The position numbers were made by a program, and so were the translations under genes. This document shows, piece by piece, positions 1 through 5,601 of a DNA stretch of 6,055 nt. The notes under the pieces were generated by a model that was not told the DNA's origin, searched no databases, and saw only the letters and a list, made by a program, of their open reading frames with translations. The stretch's first letter is position 1. The number at the start of each line of letters is the position of its first letter. The stretch comes from CAZOIA01 sp964579675. Lineage in GTDB: Bacteria > Planctomycetota > Phycisphaerae > UBA1845 > PWPN01. The stretch covers positions 1 through 6,055 of the forward strand of contig CAZOIA010000278.1 in NCBI GenBank assembly GCA_964579675.1, in the 5' to 3' direction.

Positions 1-12
1 GGAAACACCTGG

Positions 13-76
13 GGGCGGCGCCTTCCAATAAGCCGCCCAAAGTGTCATGCACCCGGGCGAGAGGAGCCGGGCGGCT
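13..76. repeat. Competing GC-rich inverted repeats upstream of the TPR gene
   Basis: GCCGCCC at 32-38 is the exact reverse complement of GGGCGGC at both 13-19 and 69-75; the second pairing extends to 8 bp (31-38 with 69-76). The two stems are mutually exclusive. A weaker CCCGG/CCGGG pair (about 53-57 and 67-71) lies inside the larger loop. No T-run follows, so this is not a convincing terminator. In GC-rich DNA such pairings can arise by chance. The sequence lies upstream of the predicted promoter of the next gene, so it would matter only to a transcript entering from the left. Confidence 0.3.
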
Positions 77-87
77 GGCATGGGGAT

Positions 88-115
88 TTGACTTTCCTCC
101 CGAGCAGGATCTAAA
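88..115 (+). promoter_or_regulatory. Candidate sigma70-like promoter for the TPR gene
   Basis: A TTGACT box (88-93, 5 of 6 matches to TTGACA) is followed after 16 nt by TCTAAA (110-115, 4 of 6 matches to TATAAT). Transcription would start near position 122. That would put the GTG at 119 outside the mRNA and favours the GTG at 134. The match is found by eye only. Confidence 0.35.
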
Positions 116-133
116 TGGGTGGCAGGGCTCAAC

Positions 134-442
134 GTGTCACGACTCGACCAGATTCAACAGATGCTGCTGTCGGAGCCCGACGACGTGTTCCTGAATTTCG
201 CTCTGGCGATGGAGCAGGTCAAGGCGGGGCATCTCGCCGAGGCCGCCGACCAGTTCGCCCGCGTCATCCAGCTCGATCCGCACCACACCGCAGCCTATTC
301 TCAACGGGCCGGCACCCTGATCGCCCTCGGGCGGAAGGACGAGGCCAAGGCAGTCTTGAACGAAGGCATCGCAGCGGCCGGACGCACCGGCGACAAGCAC
401 GCCGCCGACCAGATGCGCCAGGCGATCTCACTACTGGGGTAA
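134..442 (+). CDS. Small tetratricopeptide-repeat (TPR) protein
   Basis: A 102-residue soluble protein with no signal peptide or membrane segment. Two TPR-like helical hairpins are visible at about residues 16-49 and 50-83. They carry typical small/large spacing (ALAMEQVKAG, then AEAADQFARVIQLDP; AGTLIALGRKDEA, then LNEGI), and a short helix caps the end. TPRs are protein-protein interaction scaffolds, and this gene alone gives no partner. I chose GTG at 134 because AGGG lies 6 nt upstream, the protein then opens with an amphipathic helix (SRLDQIQQML) as in other small bacterial TPR proteins, and the candidate promoter would start RNA near 122. An in-frame GTG at 119, with AGGA 9 nt upstream, would add five residues. 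The TAA stop overlaps the 3' end of the convergent peptidase gene by 12 bp. Family assignment is good; function is unknown. Confidence 0.75.
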   Translation: MSRLDQIQQMLLSEPDDVFLNFALAMEQVKAGHLAEAADQFARVIQLDPHHTAAYSQRAGTLIALGRKDEAKAVLNEGIAAAGRTGDKHAADQMRQAISLLG

Positions 443-1660
443 CTCCCGAGAGCTTGCACCGAACTCATTGAGGAAACGGTCGGCCTCCTTGTAGTGCGGG
501 AACGTCTGTTCCTCGACCCGGAACTCCCGGGTATGGGTGTGCTGGCGGGACCTCTGCCACTTGAAACCGTGCTTCTTGTGTAGCAGCTCGTGGTGCATGA
601 CGTGATCGATCACGAACGCCGGGACCTCGCGCTGATCGAGTAGGCTGCTCACGCTCACCTGGTCGCGGACGAAGTCGTAATGCCCGAACGCCGTGCCGGA
701 GAGCGTCCGGGTCCAGGCCAATCTCGGGCGAGGCAGCCGGCCGCTGAAGTGCTCCCGGTTCACCCGGTCGAAGGCCTCGGCCAGATCGTGGGAGACGCCC
801 CGCGTGTGTTCCACGATGCCGGCCGCGGTTTCCAGCTCGACCGCCACCGCCTGGAACGGCTCGGCCAGCATGGCGGCAACGACCGCGGGCCGGTGCCGCT
901 TGCCGCCCAGCATGAGTCGGCCCAGAGCCTGCAGCGTTTCTTCATCGAACACGATCATCGGCGTGGCCAGGATGATCCGCGTGCCGTCGCCGAGCACCCG
1001 CCAGCGATACAGGTGGCTTGACGGTCGGTAGTGAACCAGCAGTGGGGGCTGCCAACCGGTTCGGGCGGCCGGCAACGCGCCGAGAATGGATTGTGCCCGG
1101 CGCACCGCTCGGGCGTAGCGGTTGAACGCGCCCTCATCGGCGAAGTAGCGAAACCACCCCACCAGGCTGCGGGCTTCGGGCTTGAGGTGCTCGGGCTGGA
1201 CCTCGTCGCGCCGCATTGCGTGGTCCAGCCGGTCGGCGGTCCGGCTGATAACGCGGAGGGTGGCGGCGGCGTTGAATCGGCCCGCGTCCAGACTCAGAGC
1301 GATGTCGTTGAGCACGCCGTCCAGAAACGCCCGCAGGCCAGCGTACGTGACCGACTCGGGCTGAGCGACCGGGTGCTGATCCGGGTCCGCGGGAACGTCC
1401 AGGAGTTGGACCTGCCCGAGATCAGCCTGCTTGAGGAATTCGTAGGCCCGGCGCGAGGGGGCGGGCAGATCGCGCGGCAAGGCGTTGTTCCGGCTCAGGA
1501 TGGCCTCGATCTGGCGAAGGGATTCCTGCCGTCTGCGTCCCAGGGCGTCGAGTTGGGCCGGGAGCATTGGGGCACTTAATGCTTGCCGGATCCGGTTGGC
1601 CTCCCGCACGATGCCCTTCACCCGAAGCTGACGCACGTCGCCTCCTTGCTGAATCGCCAT
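431..1660 (-). CDS. SprT-like zinc metallopeptidase with long N-terminal region
   Basis: A 409-residue protein. The last ~115 residues (about 291-400) look like a SprT-like/WLM-type zinc peptidase domain. It has a leading helix with REHFSGRLP, the zinc motif HELLH at 357-361 with E358 as predicted general base, and a downstream HTREF at 376-380 whose His is the likely third zinc ligand. Residues 1-285 are mostly predicted helix with a more beta-like patch around 200-245; I do not recognise them. Known SprT proteins are about 165 residues, so this is a much longer architecture. There is no signal peptide or membrane segment, so it is probably cytoplasmic. The gene lies 6 nt after the CPBP protease stop, which suggests an operon and translational coupling. 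No Shine-Dalgarno precedes the ATG at 1660. An AAGGAGG lies inside the gene, 4 nt before an in-frame GTG at 1636 (residue 9), so the true start may be 1636. Peptidase domain assignment is good; substrate is unknown. Confidence 0.8.
   Translation of the reverse strand: MAIQQGGDVRQLRVKGIVREANRIRQALSAPMLPAQLDALGRRRQESLRQIEAILSRNNALPRDLPAPSRRAYEFLKQADLGQVQLLDVPADPDQHPVAQPESVTYAGLRAFLDGVLNDIALSLDAGRFNAAATLRVISRTADRLDHAMRRDEVQPEHLKPEARSLVGWFRYFADEGAFNRYARAVRRAQSILGALPAARTGWQPPLLVHYRPSSHLYRWRVLGDGTRIILATPMIVFDEETLQALGRLMLGGKRHRPAVVAAMLAEPFQAVAVELETAAGIVEHTRGVSHDLAEAFDRVNREHFSGRLPRPRLAWTRTLSGTAFGHYDFVRDQVSVSSLLDQREVPAFVIDHVMHHELLHKKHGFKWQRSRQHTHTREFRVEEQTFPHYKEADRFLNEFGASSRELPQ
1636..1649 (-). promoter_or_regulatory. 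Strong internal Shine-Dalgarno before alternative GTG start
   Basis: On the minus strand AAGGAGG is followed by CGAC and then GTG at 1638-1636, in frame with the SprT-like gene (codon 9). It is the best ribosome-binding match around this gene start, while the upstream ATG at 1660 has none. The 4-nt spacing is slightly short. Either the GTG is the real start, or the ATG is read by coupling to the CPBP stop six bases earlier. Confidence 0.4.
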
Positions 1661-1666
1661 CGCTAC

Positions 1667-2473
1667 TCAGCGGCAGATGGCTCCAAGGGTGACCACGATA
1701 ACATTGTAAAAGCAATGGCAACCGGCTGCGATACCGAATCCGCGGTAGAAGAACAAACCGGCGAGATAGAGGCCAGCCGCGGTTCGAAACACAAAGTCCC
1801 CCGAGTCGAAGGGCTCGGCCCCGAGGGGAAGGTGGTGCTGGGCCGCGAAGATGACCGCCGACGCGATGATGACGAGCACGGTTGACGGCGACCGGGGAAG
1901 TTTGCACAGGTCCACGAGCAGCATGTGCAACACGTTCATGCAGATGAACCGGAATACGAGTTCCTCATAGATGCCGGCCCCGAAGCTCCGGATCACCTGA
2001 TCGATCCAGAGGCCATGTCCGGCGATTACGCCCGCCATACTCGCCGTATGGAGCACACGCCCGAAGACGAACAGCGGCAACGTCCAGATGAGGCTCTCCC
2101 CGAGCATGCCGGGCAGAACCCATACGTCGAATTTCCACGGGTGCCGGGCTACGAAGTGGCAGGCGAGCAGGATCGCGATCGCCAGCAGACCGGGAAGAAA
2201 CCAGAAACCCTTTGCTCCGAAGACGTTGACCATCCGCTCGACCAGATAGGCCGCAACAAGGTCGGTCGAAGCGCTCGCCAGGGTGCCGTGACGCAAGTAG
2301 GTCCCGACCTCGAAGGCGATCAACATGGGCAGTATGAATACCAGGCTCGGCCAGAACCGCTGCGTCACGTGGTAGTAGTGCTGCCCGAGGACCGAATCAG
2401 GCGACGGCAGGAAGCTGAAGTCGTGCTTCCGGCCGGTTCGGGTTGTCGTGCGGGGGCTGGCTTTTCTGGTCAT
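1667..2473 (-). CDS. CPBP-family (Rce1-like) intramembrane metalloprotease
   Basis: A 268-residue multi-pass membrane protein with a basic, soluble first ~40 residues. Hydrophobic segments lie near residues 41-57, 93-108, 117-138, 176-190, 197-212, 229-245 and 248-266. The three CPBP (CAAX protease and bacteriocin-processing, formerly Abi) motifs are present. EExxxR is at 170-175 (E170, E171, R175), FxxxH at 209-213 (F209, H213) and HxxxN at 253-257 (H253, N257). In this family the Glu and His residues form the intramembrane catalytic site. Members process prenylated proteins in eukaryotes and act in peptide maturation, immunity or signalling in bacteria. The substrate here cannot be read from sequence. 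The start is fixed by an in-frame TAA nine bases upstream of the ATG. GAGG abuts the ATG with no usable spacing, and the predicted promoter ends only 8 nt upstream, so the mRNA may be leaderless. It is first in an operon with the SprT-like peptidase. Confidence 0.87.
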   Translation of the reverse strand: MTRKASPRTTTRTGRKHDFSFLPSPDSVLGQHYYHVTQRFWPSLVFILPMLIAFEVGTYLRHGTLASASTDLVAAYLVERMVNVFGAKGFWFLPGLLAIAILLACHFVARHPWKFDVWVLPGMLGESLIWTLPLFVFGRVLHTASMAGVIAGHGLWIDQVIRSFGAGIYEELVFRFICMNVLHMLLVDLCKLPRSPSTVLVIIASAVIFAAQHHLPLGAEPFDSGDFVFRTAAGLYLAGLFFYRGFGIAAGCHCFYNVIVVTLGAICR

Positions 2474-2475
2474 CC

Positions 2476-2492
2476 TCGGCGATTATCGCCGA
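2476..2492. promoter_or_regulatory. Perfect 17-bp palindrome, candidate operator
   Basis: TCGGCGAT (2476-2483) and ATCGCCGA (2485-2492) are exact reverse complements around one central T. The palindrome begins 3 bp upstream of the CPBP protease ATG and fully covers its predicted -10 box (GATAAT, minus strand, 2487-2482). Symmetry and placement fit a dimeric repressor operator. If it were transcribed, it could also form a 7-bp hairpin with a 3-nt loop, but the predicted start site lies at its downstream edge. No regulator gene is visible in the window. Confidence 0.5.
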
Positions 2493-2509
2493 CCGCAGCC
2501 CGGTGGCAA
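2482..2509 (-). promoter_or_regulatory. Sigma70-like promoter for the CPBP/SprT-like operon
   Basis: On the minus strand TTGCCA (2509-2504, 5 of 6 matches) is followed after 16 nt by GATAAT (2487-2482, 5 of 6 matches). Transcription would start at about 2475-2473, at or just before the ATG at 2473, giving a leaderless or nearly leaderless message. Its -35 box is 6 bp from that of the divergent promoter serving the ABC ATPase. Confidence 0.5.
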
Positions 2510-2515
2510 TGGCGC

Positions 2516-2544
2516 TTGGAAGCGAGCTCGAAACGGAGCATAAT
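2516..2544 (+). promoter_or_regulatory. Sigma70-like promoter for the ABC ATPase
   Basis: TTGGAA (2516-2521, 4 of 6 matches) and CATAAT (2539-2544, 5 of 6 matches) are separated by 17 nt. The predicted start, near 2551, gives a leader of about 38 nt to the ATG at 2589. It leaves only about 8 nt before the alternative GTG at 2559, which supports the ATG as the start. Confidence 0.5.
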
Positions 2545-2588
2545 GATCGTCGTCCATTGTGCCTGGCCCTAAAGCGAGATCGGTCGGA

Positions 2589-3317
2589 ATGAGTGTGGTT
2601 GCTGATGTCTCGGTCGGTGCACTGCTCAGGATGGAGGGTGTCAACCGGATCTTCCGCATGGGCGAGGTGGAGGTGCCCGCCCTTGTGGCCATCGATCTGG
2701 TAATCGATGCGGGTGAGTTTCTGGTGATCCTCGGCCCATCAGGTTCGGGCAAGAGCACGCTGTTGAACCTGATCGGTGGCATAGATCGGCCAACCAGCGG
2801 CCACATCTGGTACCGCGACACCGACCTGGCCGGGCTCGATGAGGCGGCGCTCACCGATTACCGCCGCAAGAAGGTGGGTTTCATCTTTCAATTCTATAAC
2901 CTGGTGCCGACGTTGAACGCTTACGAGAACGTGGAGGTGGCGACGGAGCTGGCGGCCGACCCGGTTGATCCGGCCGAGGCCTTGGCGATGGTCGAGTTGG
3001 CCGATCGGGCGGAGCATTTTCCCGCCCATCTCTCCGGCGGGGAGCAGCAACGGGTCGCAATTGCCCGGGCCCTGGCCAAGCGACCGCAATTGCTGCTCGC
3101 GGACGAACCGACCGGAGCCCTGGACCTGACCACCGCCCGGAGCGTTCTGTCGATCCTCCAGCAGCTCAACAAGCAGCAGGGCCTGACGATCATACTCATC
3201 ACACACAACCCGGCCATCGCCGCGATTGCCCAACGCACGGTTCGCCTGGTCAGCGGCCGGGTGGCCGAGACGCGGGCCAACGAGAATCCCATCCCTGCCC
3301 AGGAGATCACCTGGTAG
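2589..3317 (+). CDS. LolD/MacB-type ABC transporter ATP-binding protein
   Basis: A 242-residue complete ABC ATPase. It has Walker A GPSGSGKST at 49-57 (K55), Q-loop Q101 in FIFQFYNLVP, signature LSGGEQQR at 148-155, Walker B ending in D172 with catalytic E173, and switch H206 in ITHNP. The MGEVEVPAL opening and IGGIDRPTSG are typical of the LolD/MacB/FtsE-like ATPases that power FtsX-type permeases in lipoprotein trafficking, peptide or antibiotic export and cell-envelope mechanotransmission. The length matches the usual 220-250 residues. No membrane segment is present, so it needs a separate permease. None lies next to it: a protease operon diverges on one side and an SDR follows on the other. 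The ATG at 2589 is preferred. An in-frame GTG at 2559 would add 10 residues but falls almost at the predicted transcription start. A clear Shine-Dalgarno is lacking. Class is certain; transported substrate is unknown. Confidence 0.9.
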   Translation: MSVVADVSVGALLRMEGVNRIFRMGEVEVPALVAIDLVIDAGEFLVILGPSGSGKSTLLNLIGGIDRPTSGHIWYRDTDLAGLDEAALTDYRRKKVGFIFQFYNLVPTLNAYENVEVATELAADPVDPAEALAMVELADRAEHFPAHLSGGEQQRVAIARALAKRPQLLLADEPTGALDLTTARSVLSILQQLNKQQGLTIILITHNPAIAAIAQRTVRLVSGRVAETRANENPIPAQEITW

Positions 3318-3402
3318 CCGGCGAGCGCCGACGCCAGGGGTGAGACAACAACCATCAGGACCGATAAATCGCGGTGAGGATCCGTCTGTCGCCAGGGCTT
3401 CT

Positions 3403-3431
3403 TTGCAGGAGCCGACCCAGGACAGTAGTAT
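3403..3431 (+). promoter_or_regulatory. Weak candidate promoter for the SDR gene
   Basis: TTGCAG (3403-3408, 3 of 6 matches) and TAGTAT (3426-3431, 4 of 6 matches) are separated by 17 nt, predicting a start near 3438 and a leader of about 46 nt. A small inverted repeat (CAGGA 3418-3422, TCCTG 3431-3435) surrounds the -10 box. No terminator is visible after the ABC ATPase, so read-through from that gene is also possible. Confidence 0.25.
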
Positions 3432-3483
3432 CCTGCCGATCGTTACCAGGCTCCGTGGCTGCTTTGATACTCCGGGTGACCAG

Positions 3484-4284
3484 ATGGATCTGCAATTGGC
3501 GGGTATGCCGGCGCTGGTGTTCGGGGGCGGCGGAGGGATTGGCGCGCGGATCGCGCGGGTGTTGGCGGCCGAGGGAGCAGCCGTCGCGGTTGCGGACCGG
3601 GCGAGCGAGCCGGCCCGCACGGTGGCCGCCGGTTTGGGCGCCGGCGCAATCGCCATCGGCTGTGACCTTCGCGAGCGGGTGCAGGTCGAAGCCGCCGTTG
3701 ATGAGACGGTGCGGGCCTTCGGGTCGCTGCGGATCGTCGTGCAGGCGGTCGGGCTGACGTTGCCGAACTACTTGCCGGACCTCACCGACCGCGACGTGGA
3801 CGTCACCTTCGATGTGAATATGCGGGGATCATTGTGGGTGGCCCGGGCGGCGGTGGGGCCGATGAAAGCGGCGGGTTACGGCCGACTCGTCTTTATCGGA
3901 TCGGTCAGCGGGATGAAAGGCTCGGCGGGCCTGGCGGTGTATTCCGCCAGCAAGTTCTTCCTGCGGGGCCTTGCCCACGCGGCCGGGCTCGAACTCGGGC
4001 CGGCCGGGGTCACCGCGAACGTGATCTGCCCCACCGACGTCTATCCCGAGGGCGAAGAGCCGGCCATGAGCTGGCGAGACGAAACCCTCGTGAAGATCAG
4101 TTGCGAGAAGGAGGACGCAGCCGATCTGGAGACGCTGATACGGAAGCGCATCGCCAGGAACCCCATGCGTCGCAGTTGCACCGCCGACGACATCGCGAAC
4201 CTGACCGCATTTCTCTGCTCGCCGCTCGCCGGGTTCATCAATGCCCAAACCATCGGGCTCAACGGCGGGGCGCTGCCCACCTGA
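3484..4284 (+). CDS. Short-chain dehydrogenase/reductase (SDR) family oxidoreductase
   Basis: A 266-residue single-domain Rossmann enzyme of classical SDR length. It has a glycine-rich cofactor loop at 14-20 ending in GIG, D38 at the end of the second strand (which suggests NAD(H) rather than NADP(H)), and D61. The catalytic set N112, S140, Y153, K157 (YSASK at 153-157) is complete, and the C-terminal QTIGLNGG resembles the usual QTI-x-VDGG. Two conserved spots differ: the Thr before the glycine loop is Phe13, and the NNAG motif is QAVG at 87-90. It is therefore predicted to oxidise or reduce an alcohol/carbonyl substrate. The motif changes and the MRRSC stretch near the C-terminus faintly recall sugar-phosphate dehydrogenases such as SrlD, but a FabG-like role is equally open. 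The ATG at 3484 has GGGTGA 4 nt upstream, and upstream codons in the frame lack SDR character. It converges on the next gene with an 18-bp gap and no visible terminator. Confidence 0.88.
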   Translation: MDLQLAGMPALVFGGGGGIGARIARVLAAEGAAVAVADRASEPARTVAAGLGAGAIAIGCDLRERVQVEAAVDETVRAFGSLRIVVQAVGLTLPNYLPDLTDRDVDVTFDVNMRGSLWVARAAVGPMKAAGYGRLVFIGSVSGMKGSAGLAVYSASKFFLRGLAHAAGLELGPAGVTANVICPTDVYPEGEEPAMSWRDETLVKISCEKEDAADLETLIRKRIARNPMRRSCTADDIANLTAFLCSPLAGFINAQTIGLNGGALPT

Positions 4285-4302
4285 GCACACGGACCGGGGC
4301 CA

Positions 4303-5487
4303 TCAGCGGGCTTTCGTGTTCAATTGCTCGTACCGGCAGCGGAACCTCTCGAGCGACTCGTGGAATCGAGGATTGTCCTTGGCTGCCCGGCAGAACTCGT
4401 CGGTGAGTTCAGTCACTTGCGTCAGGAGCCTCTTGGGCGCGCGGGCCGGTCTTCGCACCAGCACGTACTGGGCCAGAAGAGGGAAGGTCAATGAGGCACA
4501 GGAGTAGACGGTGACGTTGTTGACCAGCGCGCTGCGGACCTTGCCCCAGCTTCTGGCCTCGGCGATGGTGGCTCCACTCAGCCCGCCCCAGTGGGGGGCA
4601 TCGGTTGTCAACTGAATCACGTAATCGTGCCCGGCCGCCGCGTCGTCCATGAAGATCTGATGCAGCGTGGGCTGGGTCTGGAAATAGAAGTTCTTGGGTG
4701 ACCCGCCGCCGACCACCACCACCCCGTTCTTGCTTGCCGCTCGGACTATCGCCGCCGTCTCGATCACGTCCCGGAGCGGATCCAGTTGAACGGGTTGACC
4801 GAACAGATGCGGCACGGTCAGGTTCATTGCGATGGATGAATCGCCGGGCGACGGCGTGTAGATGGGCACATCGTATTCCGCAGCGGTGGCCAGCATGGAC
4901 CATTCGGGGCGGGTTGCAGCCTGCTTGACCTCCAGCCCCAGCGCGTGATGGAAGGCCGCGGTTGAGAACGGCCTGGCAAGGTCCATGCGCTCCACCGCTT
5001 CGAGGATGATCCGGTCGGTGGCCATCAGGGTGTCTGTGTCCTCGATGAACACGTCGTAGATGCGGGCGATCCCGGTGTCGGCCAACTCGTCGTCGTCCAC
5101 GGAGAAATGGCCCTGCATCATCGGCTGCTCGAACGGGCGGTGCATGTCGTGATAGAGGTTCGCCCCGGTCGAGATGATGCAATCGACGAACCCGGCACGG
5201 ATCAGTGAATTGATCACCCCGCTCATGCCGATCGGTGTCATGGCCCCGGCCAGCGTCAGGCAGACGGTCGTGTCTTCGCTGAGCATCTGGCTATACAGCC
5301 GGGCCGCCTCCGCCAGGCGACGCGCGTTGAAGCCCGACCGTGCGTAGACGTTGTCGATCAGATCCGCGACCTGCCTGGCTTGGTCCAGCTCAAGCGGGTC
5401 GATCATGGGCAGCTTCATGTCGTGGGCGGATTTCGGCACGGGCTGGCCCGGGGACGTGCCCGCAGACCCCTGATTCGGATGCGTCAT
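4303..5487 (-). CDS. Deoxyhypusine synthase-like protein, probable homospermidine-forming enzyme
   Basis: A 394-residue cytoplasmic NAD-dependent enzyme of the deoxyhypusine synthase (DHS) family. Family landmarks are LAGAMTPIGM (79-88), STGANLYHD (106-114), GGGSPKNF (260-267) and SGATIAEARSWGK (304-316). K316 aligns with the catalytic lysine of human DHS (K329) that forms the imine with the aminobutyl group of spermidine. E310 aligns with E323 and W314 with W327. The human spermidine-site residues H288 and D316 align with N266 and L303, a pattern I associate with bacterial DHS-like proteins. Bacteria lack the eIF5A acceptor, and characterised bacterial relatives (called SpeY) transfer the aminobutyl group to putrescine to make sym-homospermidine; that is the likeliest role here. 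The ATG at 5487 has GAGGAG 7 nt upstream, the best ribosome-binding site in the window. The gene is monocistronic, with its own predicted promoter and leader hairpin. Family is certain; exact acceptor is inferred. Confidence 0.9.
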   Translation of the reverse strand: MTHPNQGSAGTSPGQPVPKSAHDMKLPMIDPLELDQARQVADLIDNVYARSGFNARRLAEAARLYSQMLSEDTTVCLTLAGAMTPIGMSGVINSLIRAGFVDCIISTGANLYHDMHRPFEQPMMQGHFSVDDDELADTGIARIYDVFIEDTDTLMATDRIILEAVERMDLARPFSTAAFHHALGLEVKQAATRPEWSMLATAAEYDVPIYTPSPGDSSIAMNLTVPHLFGQPVQLDPLRDVIETAAIVRAASKNGVVVVGGGSPKNFYFQTQPTLHQIFMDDAAAGHDYVIQLTTDAPHWGGLSGATIAEARSWGKVRSALVNNVTVYSCASLTFPLLAQYVLVRRPARAPKRLLTQVTELTDEFCRAAKDNPRFHESLERFRCRYEQLNTKAR

Positions 5488-5494
5488 GTTGATG

Positions 5495-5500
5495 CTCCTC
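5495..5500 (-). promoter_or_regulatory. Shine-Dalgarno of the DHS-like gene
   Basis: GAGGAG on the minus strand lies 7 nt before the ATG at 5487. It directly abuts the 3' arm of the leader inverted repeat (5501-5507), so folding of the leader could affect ribosome access. Confidence 0.75.
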
Positions 5501-5529
5501 GGGCCCGAATGGCGAACGAATACGGGCCC
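5501..5529 (-). repeat. Leader inverted repeat of the DHS-like gene
   Basis: GGGCCCG (5501-5507) and CGGGCCC (5523-5529) are exact reverse complements, a 7-bp stem around a 15-nt loop. Each arm contains the self-palindrome GGGCCC; the arm next to the gene is a 10-bp palindrome, TCGGGCCCGA (5499-5508). The arms could be a stem in the 5' leader immediately before the Shine-Dalgarno, or two operator sites. The predicted transcription start (about 5525) falls inside the outer arm, which makes the DNA-site reading slightly more natural. Confidence 0.4.
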
Positions 5530-5531
5530 AC

Positions 5532-5560
5532 AGGATAGACGTTCGACTGCGATTGCTCAA
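5532..5560 (-). promoter_or_regulatory. Candidate promoter of the DHS-like gene
   Basis: On the minus strand TTGAGC (5560-5555, 4 of 6 matches) and TATCCT (5537-5532, 4 of 6 matches) are separated by 17 nt. The predicted start, near 5525, gives a leader of about 38 nt carrying the Shine-Dalgarno. Confidence 0.35.
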
Positions 5561-5601
5561 ACTCAGCGATTCTTTTGCCCGAGAGGCGCCGGCTTCGGCT
5601 T

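Noticed and set aside
115..471. Plus-strand open frame starting at ATG 115, overlapping the TPR gene
   Set aside because: Its translation is Arg/Gly/Pro-rich without motifs, while the frame starting at 119/134 gives a clear TPR protein.
1031..1579. Long plus-strand frame inside the SprT-like gene
   Set aside because: It is antisense to a gene with an intact zinc-peptidase motif, and its translation shows no domain and low-complexity Gly/Val/Gln character.
1925..2572. 215-codon plus-strand frame opposite the CPBP gene
   Set aside because: It is antisense to a membrane protein with all three CPBP motifs. The translation is rich in charged residues and Pro, typical of the reverse frame of a hydrophobic gene.
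2483..2854. Minus-strand frame opposite the start of the ABC ATPase
   Set aside because: This is the familiar artefact produced by the antisense of a Walker A region, and it also overlaps the divergent promoter region.
3226..3483. N-terminal extension of the SDR frame into the ABC ATPase gene
   Set aside because: The added 86 residues lack SDR character and overlap the ATPase. The ATG at 3484 has a ribosome-binding sequence and gives a normal-length SDR.
2739..3656. 305-codon minus-strand frame across the ABC ATPase and SDR genes
   Set aside because: It runs antisense through two well-supported genes and the gap between them, with no recognisable domain.
4409..5182. 257-codon minus-strand frame inside the DHS-like gene in another frame
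   Set aside because: It is His/Arg/Gly-rich and motif-free, a shifted-frame shadow of a well-conserved enzyme gene.
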